Notes: a model not told the origin generated them from the letters alone. A stretch of DNA of 64,000 nt from Stutzerimonas stutzeri (GCF_024448955.1 NZ_JAMOIH010000015.1:1-64000), one strand, 5' to 3'. Positions 21,485 to 32,408 are shown, numbered from the stretch's first letter. Translations and numbers: made by a program.

Positions 21485-23944
21485 CTACATAACCTTCCAG
21501 ATTTCTTCGGCGTATTCGCGAATGGTCCGATCGGAGGAGAACCAGCCGGTACGTGCCGTGTTCAGCACAGCGGAGCGCCACCAGCTGTCTGCATCGCTCC
21601 AGCGCGCTTCGACCTCCAGCTGCGCCTGCCAATAGGCTTCGAAGTCGGCGCAGACCATGAAGGTGTCGTGCCATTTCAGACCGTCGATCAGAGCTGTGTA
21701 ACGACCGGGGTCGTCAGCCGAGAATGCGCCGTTGCGAATCGCCATTAGCACTTCGTTAAGGCGCGGAGAATCGATGATGATGGCTTCGGCGTTGTACTCG
21801 TTGGCCTGCTTGCGCGCCTCGACCTCCTGCGCGGTCATGCCGAAGATGAACATGTGCTCGCGCCCGATCTGCTCGGACATTTCCACGTTGGCGCCGTCGA
21901 GCGTGCCGATTGTCAGCGCACCGTTGAGGGCGAATTTCATGTTGCTGGTGCCCGAAGCCTCCAGTCCCGCTGTGGAAATCTGCTCGGATAAATCGGCGGC
22001 CGGAATGATGCGCTCAGCCAGGCTGACGTTGTAGTTGGGCAGAAACACCACCTTGAGCAGGCCGCGCACCGTCGGGTCATCGTTGATGGTCCGCGCGATG
22101 TCGTTGGTCAATTTGATGATCAGTTTGGCCGTGTGGTAACTGGCCGCCGCCTTGCCCGCGAAAATCTTCACCCGTGGTACCCAGTTTCGGCCCGGATCAG
22201 AGCGGATCGCCTGGTACAGCGCCACGGTGTGCAGCAGATTGAGCAGCTGCCGCTTGTATTCGTGGATGCGTTTGACGTGCACGTCGAACAGCGCATTCGG
22301 GTCGACGGCGATGCCCAGCCGCTCCTGAATCATGCGCGCCAGCATCTGCTTGTTGTTCAGCCGCTGGGCGGCAAATCGCGCGCGGAAATCCGGTTGATCG
22401 GCATAGGGCTCAAGCTGGCGCAGCAGCGTTTCCGGTGCATCGAGCAATTCTTCGCCGACATGCTCGACGAGCAGGCTGGTCAACTGGGGATTGGACTGGT
22501 ACAGCCAGCGGCGGAAGGTGATGCCGTTGGTCTTGTTGCTGATCCGCTCGGGGTACAACGAATGCAGATCGGTGAACACCGTCTCGCGCATCAACCCGGT
22601 ATGCAGCGCAGACACGCCATTGATGCAGTGCGAACCGAGGAACGCCAGGTTACCCATGCGCACCCGGCGGCCATGCCCTTCCTCGATCAGCGAGACCGAA
22701 CGCAGCAGGTCCAGGTCATGAATGCCGCGCTCGCGCAACGCATCGAGGTGCTGGGCGTTGATCAGGTAGATGATCTGCATATGCCGCGGCAGCAGGCGCT
22801 CCATCAGCCCCACCGGCCAGGTTTCCAGCGCCTCCGGCAGCAGCGTGTGGTTGGTATAGGACAGCGTATTGACGGTCAGCTCCCAGGCCTTGCTCCACGG
22901 GATGTCGTGCACGTCGGCCAGCAGCCGCATCAACTCCGCCACGGCGATCGCCGGGTGGGTATCGTTGAGCTGGATCGCGGCGAATTCCGGCAGATTCATC
23001 AACGTGCCACGCTGATCCAGATGCCGCCGCAGCAGGTCCTGTAGCGAGGCCGCGACGAAGAAATACTCCTGGCGCAGACGCAGCTCCTGACCCGCCTCGG
23101 TGCTGTCGGCCGGATACAGCACGCGCGAGATGCTTTCGGCGCGGGCTTCTTCGGCGACGGCACCGATATGGTCACCGGCATTAAAGCGTTCCAGATGAAA
23201 ATCCGCCTCGGCGCGGGCGCGCCACAGGCGCAGCGTATTGACGCTCGCGCCACGCCAGCCGACCACCGGCGTGTCGTAGGCAATGGCGCGCACGCCTTCG
23301 GCCCAGTGCCAGAAGTGCTTGGGCTGCTCTGGTCCGGCTGCGTCGTGCGGCATGGCCGTGACACTACCGCCAAAGCCGATCAGATAGCTGACTTCGGGCC
23401 GCTCGAACTCCCACGGATTGCCGAAATTCAACCAGGTCTCGGTCTGCTCGTGCTGCCAGCCGTCGACGATGGCCTGGCGAAACAGCCCGTGATCGTAGCG
23501 AATCCCGTAACCATGGGCAGCGATACCCAGTGTCGCCATGCTTTCCATGAAGCAAGCCGCCAGTCTGCCCAGGCCTCCGTTGCCCAGCGCCGCATCCGGC
23601 TCGGTCAGACGAATGCGCTCGAAATCCACATCGACACCCGCCAAGGCTTCGCGCGCAACGTCAAGCAGGCCGAGGTTACTCAGGCTGTCGGTGAGCAATC
23701 GTCCGATGAGAAACTCCAGCGAGAGGTAATAAACGCGCTTCTTGCCCTCCCGGTAGCCCTCGCGCGTACGGTCCATCCATTGGTCGATCATGCGATCGCG
23801 CGTGGCCAGCGCGACCGCTTCGAACCAGTCGTGATCGGACGCATGCTCCGGGTCTTTGCCGATCGAATAGGTCAGCTTGCTGATGATCGAATTGCGGAAG
23901 GTTGCGACAGCATCGGCATCAGGAACAGTGGGTTGTTGCGACAT
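21485..23944 (-). CDS. glgP: Glycogen/maltodextrin phosphorylase
   Basis: Phosphorolyses alpha-1,4-glucans to glucose 1-phosphate. An 819-aa GT35 enzyme with the PLP-binding lysine in EASGTSNMKFALNGALTIGTLDG split across the C-terminal domain, KRIHEYKRQLLN and the substrate region ALGNGGLGRLAACFMES near residue 125. GAGG precedes the ATG. No other glg genes are nearby, so its glucan source is encoded elsewhere. It is separated from fbp by 314 nt and could be an independent unit. Confidence 0.94.
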   Translation of the reverse strand: MSQQPTVPDADAVATFRNSIISKLTYSIGKDPEHASDHDWFEAVALATRDRMIDQWMDRTREGYREGKKRVYYLSLEFLIGRLLTDSLSNLGLLDVAREALAGVDVDFERIRLTEPDAALGNGGLGRLAACFMESMATLGIAAHGYGIRYDHGLFRQAIVDGWQHEQTETWLNFGNPWEFERPEVSYLIGFGGSVTAMPHDAAGPEQPKHFWHWAEGVRAIAYDTPVVGWRGASVNTLRLWRARAEADFHLERFNAGDHIGAVAEEARAESISRVLYPADSTEAGQELRLRQEYFFVAASLQDLLRRHLDQRGTLMNLPEFAAIQLNDTHPAIAVAELMRLLADVHDIPWSKAWELTVNTLSYTNHTLLPEALETWPVGLMERLLPRHMQIIYLINAQHLDALRERGIHDLDLLRSVSLIEEGHGRRVRMGNLAFLGSHCINGVSALHTGLMRETVFTDLHSLYPERISNKTNGITFRRWLYQSNPQLTSLLVEHVGEELLDAPETLLRQLEPYADQPDFRARFAAQRLNNKQMLARMIQERLGIAVDPNALFDVHVKRIHEYKRQLLNLLHTVALYQAIRSDPGRNWVPRVKIFAGKAAASYHTAKLIIKLTNDIARTINDDPTVRGLLKVVFLPNYNVSLAERIIPAADLSEQISTAGLEASGTSNMKFALNGALTIGTLDGANVEMSEQIGREHMFIFGMTAQEVEARKQANEYNAEAIIIDSPRLNEVLMAIRNGAFSADDPGRYTALIDGLKWHDTFMVCADFEAYWQAQLEVEARWSDADSWWRSAVLNTARTGWFSSDRTIREYAEEIWKVM

Positions 23945-24135
23945 GGACAGACCTCATGGAGCTGGGAAGGGGTTCATGGCAGCACAGGCCACCTCGGCGA
24001 AGGGCTATGCAGACAGGTTTGCAGGTTTCCGTTGAATCTGCGCGACCGCCTGTCCGGCGTTCGACTCGTCGGATTCGCTGGAAATTCAACCCAGGGTCGT
24101 TATGATCGCGCGCCGCCATTACCGATACCGCCACA

Positions 24136-24540
24136 GTGAAGACACGACTGATCGCCTCCGCCGACCCCGACCGCCTGGAAACCTGGGCCCGCTACAGCAA
24201 CGGGCTGTGCCGCGACTGTCACGCGACCTGCTGCACGCTGCCGGTCGAGGTGCGCATCGACGACCTGATTCGCCTGGAAGTGGTTGATGCCTTCGAACGT
24301 GACGAGCCGCTGAAGAACGTCGCCAAACGCCTGAGCAAAGCGGGCATCGTCGAGCATTTCAATCAGAAGCACGGCATCTTCACCCTGACCCGGCTGGCCA
24401 ACGGTGACTGCCTCTATCTGGACCGCAAGACCCGCCTGTGCACGGTCTACGCCAAGCGCCCGGACACCTGCCGCAACCACCCCAGAATTGGCCCGCGTCC
24501 CGGTTACTGCGCTTATCAGCAGAAAGCCACGGTGCGCTGA
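24136..24540 (+). CDS. YkgJ-family cysteine-cluster protein
   Basis: A 134-aa protein of the YkgJ/zinc- or iron-chelating family. Eight cysteines in the pattern CRDCHATCC near residues 25-33, then DCLYLDRKTRLCTVYAKRPDTCRNHP and a last Cys in GYCAY. These are metal-cluster ligands in the family; substrate and exact metal are unknown. The GTG start follows CCACA; no strong Shine-Dalgarno. Divergent from glgP. Confidence 0.82.
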   Translation: MKTRLIASADPDRLETWARYSNGLCRDCHATCCTLPVEVRIDDLIRLEVVDAFERDEPLKNVAKRLSKAGIVEHFNQKHGIFTLTRLANGDCLYLDRKTRLCTVYAKRPDTCRNHPRIGPRPGYCAYQQKATVR

Positions 24541-24663
24541 CGCAAACCGTCGTGTGGCCTCCTGAAAGCCGCGAAAAGCGGTTTTAGAAACTGGCAATAT
24601 CGTGACTCAGCGGTCATGCTTGGCGTCTGCCTGTATCTGCAAACGTTTAGGAATCCACCCGGC

Positions 24664-25116
24664 ATGAGCCGCGATAGCCGCTATCTGGAAGCCATTCTGC
24701 ATCACGACATCCCTCTGACCCGGGCGATGGGCCTGCGTGTCGATCAATGGGAAAACCACGAGTTGCGCTTGAAGGTCCCGCTGCAAGCGAACATCAATCA
24801 CAAGAGCAGCATGTTTGGCGGCAGCCTGTATTGCGCGTCGGTGCTGGCTGGCTGGGGTTGGTTGCACCTGCGCTTGCGCGAGGCCGGGATCGAAGACGGC
24901 CATATCGTCATTCACGAAGGCCAGATCGACTATCCGCTACCGGTGGTGGATGACGCGACGGCGATCTGCTCGGCGCCGGACGATGGCGCCTGGGAGCGCT
25001 TCGAGACGATCTATCGTCGTCGCGGCCGCTCACGTCTCACACTGCACAGCCGAATCCTCGCAGCCGATGGTCGCGACGCCGTGCGCTTCACCGGCCAGTT
25101 CGTTCTGCACAAATAG
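24664..25116 (+). CDS. Thioesterase-like hotdog protein (YiiD C-terminal family)
   Basis: A 150-aa single hotdog-fold domain of the putative thioesterase family found at the C-terminus of E. coli YiiD. The characteristic NINHKSSMFGGSLY and VIHEGQIDYPLPV blocks are present. Substrate unknown. Start at the ATG in MSRDSRYLEAILHHDIPL; an upstream in-frame ATG (24616) adds 16 residues without homology. Confidence 0.83.
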   Translation: MSRDSRYLEAILHHDIPLTRAMGLRVDQWENHELRLKVPLQANINHKSSMFGGSLYCASVLAGWGWLHLRLREAGIEDGHIVIHEGQIDYPLPVVDDATAICSAPDDGAWERFETIYRRRGRSRLTLHSRILAADGRDAVRFTGQFVLHK

Positions 25117-25127
25117 CGCTGGCGCCG

Positions 25128-25150
25128 TTGGGCTTCGTTGCGAAGCCCAA
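25128..25150. terminator. Hairpin between convergent genes
   Basis: TTGGGCTTCG-TTG-CGAAGCCCAA is a perfect 10-bp stem with a 3-nt loop, lying between the thioesterase stop and the convergent carbonic anhydrase stop. Probably a bidirectional terminator; similar sequences are dispersed repeats in pseudomonads. Confidence 0.65.
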
Positions 25151-25161
25151 TCCGCAACCTC

Positions 25162-25857
25162 TCAGACGTAACGCGATTTAGGCGTCGCCATCGGCAGCGG
25201 GCCGTCGCCGATCAGGCGAAACTCGCCACGCGCCGCATCGTACGCGCGAATTTCACTGGTGCCGATGTTGTACAGCCAGCCGTGAATGAACAGCTGGCCG
25301 CTGGCCAGTCGCGCCGCTACCGAAGGATGCGTACGCAGGTGTTCGAGCTGCGCCAGCACGTTTTCCTCGGTGAGAATGCGCAAGGTGCTGTCATCGGCAC
25401 AGCCGCAATTCTCTTCCACCACGGTCCTCGCCACCTCGGCATGGCGCAGCCAGCTGCGTACAGTGGGCATGCGCTCAAGGCCCGAGGGATCGAGCACCGC
25501 CTTCATCGCACCACAGTCTGAATGCCCGCACACGATGATGTGCTTGACGCCCAGCGCCATCACGGCGAACTCGATCGCCGTCGACACGCCGCCGTTCATC
25601 TGGCCGTAGGGCGGCACGATATTGCCGACGTTACGGGTCACGAACAGATCGCCCGGAGAGCTCTGGGTGATCAGCTCCGGAAGGATCCGCGAATCCGCGC
25701 AGGTGATGAACATCGCCCGCGGCGTCTGCTCGTGGGCAAGCTTGGCGAACAGCTCGCGCTGCTGCGGATAGACATCCTCGCGAAAGCGCATGACGCCCGC
25801 GACCAGGTTATCGAGCGCGTCCTGCGCCGTTTCGCTCGTCTTGTCTTCGAGGCTCAT
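25162..25857 (-). CDS. Beta-carbonic anhydrase
   Basis: Zinc enzyme interconverting CO2 and bicarbonate. Zinc ligands and catalytic dyad in CADSRI and CGHSDCGAM; also TRNVGNIVPPYG. Length 231 aa, no signal peptide, so cytosolic. AAAGAG upstream of the ATG. It may supply bicarbonate to the pyruvate carboxylase encoded 1 kb upstream on the same strand, which is inference from proximity. It follows the CBS-domain gene by 105 nt. Confidence 0.93.
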   Translation of the reverse strand: MSLEDKTSETAQDALDNLVAGVMRFREDVYPQQRELFAKLAHEQTPRAMFITCADSRILPELITQSSPGDLFVTRNVGNIVPPYGQMNGGVSTAIEFAVMALGVKHIIVCGHSDCGAMKAVLDPSGLERMPTVRSWLRHAEVARTVVEENCGCADDSTLRILTEENVLAQLEHLRTHPSVAARLASGQLFIHGWLYNIGTSEIRAYDAARGEFRLIGDGPLPMATPKSRYV

Positions 25858-25962
25858 TACGACATCTCTTTCTGTGTAGGTTGAGCCCGACCCGGCAGTT
25901 TGTGCCGAAGCGGGCAGCGGGACCCGAGCGGGCCGGCACTAGCACGCCGACCGCAGGTTTGG

Positions 25963-26400
25963 TTATTCGCCGCGAATGTACTGTTCGAGATGCTGGATCA
26001 GGCTTTCCTTCTCGGCGACGAGCTCCTTGACCACGTCGCCGATGGAAAGCATGCCGACCAGCTTGCCCGCTTCGAGTACCGGCAGGTGACGCAAGTGCCG
26101 ATCGGTCATCAGCTGCATGCATTCCTCGAGCCCCTGATGCGGCTCGACGGTCACTAGATTGACGCTCATGATCGTGCTAACAGGCGTTGCGAACGACGAA
26201 CGCCCCTTCAGGACGCATTTGCGCGCATAGTCGCGCTCACTGACGATGCCGACCAAGCGACCATCGGCTTCGGCCACCGGCAGCGCGCCGACGTTCTTTT
26301 CCGCCAGCACCTGCAGCGCCGTGAGTACCGTGTCGGTCGGTGCGATGGTATGTACGCTCAAGTTCGACTTGCTGCTGACGACCTGTCCTACCGTTTTCAT
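25963..26400 (-). CDS. Tandem CBS-domain protein
   Basis: A 145-aa protein made of two CBS motifs (about 8-65 and 75-130): TDTVLTALQVLAEKNVGALPV...GIVSERDYA and LEECMQLMTDRHLRHLPVLE...GMLSIGDVV. Such stand-alone pairs bind adenosyl nucleotides as energy sensors; partner unknown. The start at 26400 has a very strong GGAGGAGA 6 nt upstream; the open frame extends upstream without homology. Confidence 0.9.
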   Translation of the reverse strand: MKTVGQVVSSKSNLSVHTIAPTDTVLTALQVLAEKNVGALPVAEADGRLVGIVSERDYARKCVLKGRSSFATPVSTIMSVNLVTVEPHQGLEECMQLMTDRHLRHLPVLEAGKLVGMLSIGDVVKELVAEKESLIQHLEQYIRGE

Positions 26401-26577
26401 GGTTTCATCTCCTCCATGCCGACCCCAAGCCGGACGCCACATAGGGTCTGTTGCCATTTCGTCGCAAGCCGCGTTGCCGCGACAAATAATGCCAGGCAAG
26501 GCGCGGGACGCAGGTAATGGTCGCTCCCTTGCCAAGTCCCGCAACGCCGCATGGCGCTGTCATTTAAGTGCGCAGCC

Positions 26578-26725
26578 TAGGCGGCCCCACCCGAAGGGAC
26601 GGGCCGGTTTTTGCGCGATACCGCGTTTCTCGTCGCTTATTTGAACGACCAAACTGCGCGACTCGTGCCTTGTCTCGCGTAAAAACCGGCTCCGTCGCGG
26701 CCGCGACGAAACGGCAACAGACCCT
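26578..26725. repeat. Dispersed ~140-bp intergenic repeat, copy 2
   Basis: The 458-nt gap 26401-26858 holds a repeat related to that at 6818-6956: CGGTTTTTGCGCGAT and ATCGCG-like outer arms (CGGTTTTTGCG / CGCGTAAAAACCGG) around the core GCTTATTTGAACGACCAAAC then TGCGCG. Small open frames across it are products of the repeat, not genes. The remainder of the gap shows no gene. Confidence 0.65.
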
Positions 26726-26858
26726 ACTAGCATCATCCGCAGGCATGGGTGGGTAAAGCGTTTTTCCGCGCTTGAAACACGCCGTTCCAAAAGACGCATG
26801 CGCCGGCGAGGAAGACACCTTATGCCGCGCCTGGACGTCATCCAGGCACGGCTCGGGC

Positions 26859-28673
26859 TCAGGCGATCTCGATCAGCAAGTCGCCGGGCGTCACGCGATC
26901 GCCCTTGGCCACATGCACGGCCTTCACGGTACCGGCGATGGGCGCCTGAATCTCGGTTTCCATCTTCATCGCCTCGCTGATCAGCACCGGCTGCCCGGCC
27001 TTGACCGTATCACCTTCCTTGACCAGCACATCGACCACATTACCCGGCATGCTGGTGCTGACATCGCCCGGACCACTGGCCTGCTTGCGCTGACCGGCAG
27101 TGCCACCGCCGACGAAGTTATTCAGCGGCTCGAATACCACCTCTTCCGGCATGCCGTCGATGGACAGGAAGAAATGCCGCTTGCCTTCACCCTTGACGCC
27201 GACACCGGTGATGTCGACGCGATAGGTCTCGCCATGCACGTCGATGACGAACTCGGTCGGCACGCCCTCTCCACTTACCGCGCTGACCGCGTTGCCATCC
27301 GGAACCGGCAACAGCACTTCCGGTTGCAGCGTGCCTGCCTCGCGCTCCTCAAGGAACTTGCGGCCGATATCGGGGAACATGGCATAGGTCAGCACGTCCT
27401 CTTCGGATTTGGCCAGCGCACCGATCTCCGTGCGCAGCTTGTCCAGCTCTGGCTTGATGAGGTCGGCCGGACGCACTTCGACGATCTCCTCGCCGCCGAT
27501 GGCCTGGCGCTGCAGTTTGGTGTCGATGGTGCCCGGCGCCTTGCCGTAGCGGCCTTGCAGGTAGAGTTTCACTTCATTGGTGATGGTCTTGTAGCGCTCG
27601 CCGGCCAGCACGTTGAAGAAGGCCTGGGTGCCGACGATCTGCGAGGTCGGTGTGACCAGCGGCGGGTAGCCCAGGTCCTTGCGTACGCGCGGGATCTCGG
27701 CTAGCACTTCATCCATGCGATTGAGCGCGCCCTGCTCCTTGAGCTGGTTGGCCAGGTTGGAAATCATCCCGCCGGGCACCTGATTGACCTGCACGCGGGT
27801 ATCGACGCCGGTGAATTCGCTTTCGAACTGGTGGTACTTCTTGCGCACCGCATAGAAGTACAGGCCGATCTCCTGGATCAGTTCCAGATCCAGACCGGTG
27901 TCGTAAGGCGTTCCGCGCAACGCGGCGACCATCGACTCCGTGCCCGGATGGCTAGTGCCCCATGCCATGGAGGAAATCGCCGTGTCGATGTGATCGGCGC
28001 CGTTTTCGATGGCCTTGAGCTGGCACATGCTGGCGACACCGGCGGTGTCGTGAGAATGGATGAACACCGGCAGATCGATCTCGGATTTCAGCGCACGCAC
28101 CAGATCGCCGGTAGCAAACGGCGTCAGCAGGCCAGCCATGTCCTTGATGGCGATCGAGTCGACGCCCATGTCGCGCATTGCCCGACCCTGTTCGACGAAC
28201 AGCTCGATGGTGTGTACCGGGCTGGTGGTGTAGGCGATGGTGCCCTGGGCGTGCTTGCCGGTCTTTTTCACCGCACGGATGGCGGTTTCCAGGTTCCGTA
28301 CGTCGTTCATCGCATCGAAGATGCGGAATACGTCGATGCCATTGTCCGCCGCCTTAGCACAGAAGGCCTCGACCACATCGTCGGCGTAGTGCCGATAGCC
28401 AAGCAGGTTCTGCCCACGTAGTAGCATTTGCAGGCGGGTGTTAGGCAGCGCAGCCTTGAGCTGGCGCAGGCGTTCCCAGGGGTCTTCCTTAAGGAAACGC
28501 ACGCAGGCGTCGAAGGTCGCGCCGCCCCAGACTTCGAGCGACCAGTAGCCGACGCGGTCGAGCTTCTCGCAGATCGGCAGCATGTCTTCGGTGCGCATGC
28601 GGGTCGCGATCAGCGACTGGTGGGCGTCGCGCAGGATGGTGTCGGTAACGGTGATTTTCTTCTGAGCAGTCAT
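26859..28673 (-). CDS. oadA: Pyruvate carboxylase subunit B (carboxyltransferase + biotin carrier)
   Basis: Carboxyltransferase subunit of the two-subunit pyruvate carboxylase, making oxaloacetate (anaplerosis). Start ITVTDTILRDAHQSL with the metal/biotin-transfer DT-RDxHQS motif; conserved IKDMAGLL and HSHDTAG; a C-terminal biotinyl domain with the modified lysine in SEAMKMETE. Length 604 aa from the ATG at 28673; upstream frame is non-homologous. Annotated in P. aeruginosa as oadA (PA5435), but no membrane decarboxylase subunits are nearby, favouring carboxylase. Follows pycA by 10 nt. Confidence 0.93.
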   Translation of the reverse strand: MTAQKKITVTDTILRDAHQSLIATRMRTEDMLPICEKLDRVGYWSLEVWGGATFDACVRFLKEDPWERLRQLKAALPNTRLQMLLRGQNLLGYRHYADDVVEAFCAKAADNGIDVFRIFDAMNDVRNLETAIRAVKKTGKHAQGTIAYTTSPVHTIELFVEQGRAMRDMGVDSIAIKDMAGLLTPFATGDLVRALKSEIDLPVFIHSHDTAGVASMCQLKAIENGADHIDTAISSMAWGTSHPGTESMVAALRGTPYDTGLDLELIQEIGLYFYAVRKKYHQFESEFTGVDTRVQVNQVPGGMISNLANQLKEQGALNRMDEVLAEIPRVRKDLGYPPLVTPTSQIVGTQAFFNVLAGERYKTITNEVKLYLQGRYGKAPGTIDTKLQRQAIGGEEIVEVRPADLIKPELDKLRTEIGALAKSEEDVLTYAMFPDIGRKFLEEREAGTLQPEVLLPVPDGNAVSAVSGEGVPTEFVIDVHGETYRVDITGVGVKGEGKRHFFLSIDGMPEEVVFEPLNNFVGGGTAGQRKQASGPGDVSTSMPGNVVDVLVKEGDTVKAGQPVLISEAMKMETEIQAPIAGTVKAVHVAKGDRVTPGDLLIEIA

Positions 28674-28683
28674 GGTTCGTTCC

Positions 28684-30099
<1,416 letters not shown>

Positions 30100-30207
30100 G
30101 CTGTCATTCCCTCGGTCGATTAGCAGGCGGCCACCTCGTGGGGCCGTGTGGCGCTTGCACTCAATGCAAGCGTTTAAACCCTACGCCCACCGGCATGATT
30201 ACCGAAA

Positions 30208-30248
30208 ATAAATAATTGTTTGACGTTGGATAAATAATTACTTATAGC
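30208..30248. promoter_or_regulatory. Divergent pycA/pycR control region with spaced direct repeats
   Basis: In this AT-rich stretch the 10-mer ATAAATAATT occurs twice, at 30208-30217 and 30230-30239, 22 bp apart (about two helical turns). TTGACG (30220-30225) and TATAGC (30243-30248), 17 nt apart, look like a promoter for pycR. The repeats overlap it, so regulator binding, perhaps by PycR itself, is plausible. Confidence 0.5.
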
Positions 30249-30333
30249 TTGCGTTTGAGCGCGCTAGACCGCGGCCTCGGCAGAGGTCAGTTCTCGTGCT
30301 CGAAGGGACAAAAACAAGCAAGAGCGGCGAAAT

Positions 30334-31296
30334 ATGCGAAAAACCATGATGCGGATAACACTGCGCCAGCTTCAGCTGTTTCGAGCGGTGTGCGAAAGCC
30401 GTTCGTACAGCCGAGCGGCCGAGGAGATGGCCCTGACGCAGCCAGCGGTGAGTTTGCAGATCCGCCAACTTGAAGACCTGATTGGCCAGCCGCTATTCGA
30501 ATACCTGGGTAAAAAGCTCCATCTCACCCCGGCGGCCGAAGCGCTGCAGCGCGCCAGCACCGACATTTTCGGTCGCCTGGACAGTCTGGACATGCAGCTC
30601 TCCGATCTGCAGGGCTCGCTACACGGGCAGTTGAACCTCGCCGTGGAGTCGAGCGCCAAGTACATCACCCCGCACCTATTCGCGGCCTTCAAGCGGCAGC
30701 ACCCGGAGGTCAATCTGGAGCTGGTGGTGGTCAACCATGCGCAGGCGGTCAAGCGGTTGTCGATCAGCCGCGACGACCTGCTGATCATTTCCCAGGTCCC
30801 GACGGACATGGATCTGGAATTCCTGCCGTTCCTGAACAACCCGATCGTCGCCGTCGCGCCGGCGGATCATCCCTTAAGCCAGGCAGCTACGCTAACCTTG
30901 CAAGACCTGACCGCCTACCCGCTGCTAGTACGCGAGCCGGGATCAGGCACGCGCAAGGCCGGCGAGGACTATCTGCGCCAGAAGCGCGCGCACTTTGCCC
31001 AGACGATTCAAGTCGCCTCGCTGGATGCGCTGCGGGAAAGCGTAGTGGCTGGACTCGGCGTGGCGCTGATGCCGCGCCACGCCGTGCACCTTGAACTGAC
31101 GCACGGCCTGCTGCGCGAACTGCCGGTTCAGGAACTGCCGCTGTACCGCAGCTGGTGCGTGGTGCACCCGAGGGCAAAGCGGCTCAGCCCGGTCGCCCAG
31201 GCGTTCTTCGCCTTCATCCGTGAAGAACGTGCGCAGATCAGCGCATTGGCGACGCGTTTTGCCGGCGTTCCGCCCCAGCCTCCAGCAACGGGCTGA
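30334..31296 (+). CDS. pycR: LysR-family regulator PycR
   Basis: Transcription regulator with an N-terminal winged helix-turn-helix (RQLQLFRAVCESRSYSRAAEEM, SVLQ-like recognition helix QPAVSLQIRQLE) and a C-terminal LysR substrate domain (about 95-300). 320 aa. It is divergent from the pyruvate carboxylase genes, the arrangement of PA5437 (PycR) in P. aeruginosa, so it probably controls them. Alternative starts at 30346/30349 are possible. The 3' end overlaps the convergent small gene at 31238 by 59 nt. Confidence 0.88.
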   Translation: MRKTMMRITLRQLQLFRAVCESRSYSRAAEEMALTQPAVSLQIRQLEDLIGQPLFEYLGKKLHLTPAAEALQRASTDIFGRLDSLDMQLSDLQGSLHGQLNLAVESSAKYITPHLFAAFKRQHPEVNLELVVVNHAQAVKRLSISRDDLLIISQVPTDMDLEFLPFLNNPIVAVAPADHPLSQAATLTLQDLTAYPLLVREPGSGTRKAGEDYLRQKRAHFAQTIQVASLDALRESVVAGLGVALMPRHAVHLELTHGLLRELPVQELPLYRSWCVVHPRAKRLSPVAQAFFAFIREERAQISALATRFAGVPPQPPATG

Positions 31297-31453
31297 CCAT
31301 CAGCAGATCGGGGAACTCCATCAGCTGCGCATGTAGTTGGCGCTGCTCATCGTAGCTTTCAATGGCGCGACGGAAATACATGCGGCGCTCGTCCTGCAGC
31401 TTGCGGCGGGCACGGGCATCAAGGTTGACGTAGGTTTCACGGTGCTGAGACAT
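31238..31453 (-). CDS. Small basic protein, possibly PA3496 family
   Basis: A 71-aa charged, helical protein (MSQHRETYVNLDARARRKLQDERRM..., split here) rich in Arg. It has a good ribosome site (GGGAGAACCCC before ATG). The N-terminal pattern of DARARRKLQDERRMYFRRAIE recalls the small PA3496-type family proteins of pseudomonads, but I cannot confirm this. Its 3' end runs 59 nt into the antisense strand of pycR. Confidence 0.5.
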   Translation of the reverse strand: MSQHRETYVNLDARARRKLQDERRMYFRRAIESYDEQRQLHAQLMEFPDLLMVSPLLEAGAERRQNASPMR

Positions 31454-31541
31454 GGGGTTCTCCCGAGAAAGGTACTGGGAGGTTCAGCATCGGAGCTATG
31501 GGTGACGCTATGAGGTCAGGTCGATGACGTTTCGAAGACGG

Positions 31542-32408
31542 TCAATCTTCGTGCGGCTTCACCGACTTGGGTGACAGGCGCAAGCTGCGCAGGCTGCGCT
31601 TTACGCTCTTGAGATGGTTGACCAGGCTCGGCCCGCGCGCCATGGCGACGCCCATCGCCAGCACGTCGATCACCACCAGATGGGCGATGCGCGAGGTCAG
31701 CGGGGTATAGATTTCGGTATCTTCCTGAACGTCGATGGCCAGGTTGATGGTCGCCAGCTCCGCCAGCGGCGTCTGGCTCGGGCAGAGCGTGATCAGCGTG
31801 GCGCCGGATTCACGGACCACGTTCGCGGTGATCAGCAAATCCTTGGAACGTCCCGATTGCGAGATGCAGATCGCCACATCCGTGGGCTTGAGCGTGACCG
31901 CCGACATCGCCTGCATGTGTGGATCGGAATAGGCCGCCGCGCTGAGCAGCAGGCGGAAGAACTTGTGCTGGGCATCGGTTGCCACCGCGCCGGACGCCCC
32001 GAAACCGTAAAACTCCACCCGCTCAGCCTTGGCCATGGCAGTAACGGCACGCTCCAGCGCGTCGGAGTCGAGGCGCTCGCGCACGTCCATCAGAGTATGC
32101 AAAGTAGTGTCGAATATCTTCAGCGCAAAATCGGTGACCGAATCGTTCTCGCTGATGGCGAACTGGCCGAAGCTCGCACCAGCAGCGAGGCTTTGCGCCA
32201 GCTTGAGCTTGAGATCCTGAAAACCAAGGCAACCGATGGCGCGACAGAAGCGTACGATGGTTGGCTCGCTGACGCCCACTGCATGGGCCAGGTCCGCCAT
32301 GGAGCTGTGCATCACCGCAGCCGGATCGAGCAGTACATGGTCGGCCACCTTGAGCTCCGACTTGCGCAGCGAACTTCTCGATTGGGCGATGTGTTGCAGC
32401 AGGTTCAC
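31542..32408 (-). CDS. RpiR/HexR-family regulator (PA5438-like)
   Basis: A 288-aa regulator with N-terminal HTH_6 domain (SVSEPTIVRFCRAIGCLGFQDLK region, about 1-77) and a C-terminal sugar isomerase (SIS) domain (about 120-250; FYGFGASGAVATDA, ISQSGRSKDL) expected to sense a sugar phosphate such as KDPG. Divergent from zwf with a perfect HexR-like palindrome between them. By neighbourhood it matches PA5438 rather than canonical hexR (PA3184), so I leave the symbol blank. Start is GTG. Confidence 0.85.
   Translation of the reverse strand: MNLLQHIAQSRSSLRKSELKVADHVLLDPAAVMHSSMADLAHAVGVSEPTIVRFCRAIGCLGFQDLKLKLAQSLAAGASFGQFAISENDSVTDFALKIFDTTLHTLMDVRERLDSDALERAVTAMAKAERVEFYGFGASGAVATDAQHKFFRLLLSAAAYSDPHMQAMSAVTLKPTDVAICISQSGRSKDLLITANVVRESGATLITLCPSQTPLAELATINLAIDVQEDTEIYTPLTSRIAHLVVIDVLAMGVAMARGPSLVNHLKSVKRSLRSLRLSPKSVKPHED

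Noticed and set aside
26560..26841. 93-codon minus-strand open frame
   Set aside because: It is the translation of the dispersed repeat copy 2, Arg-rich and without homology.
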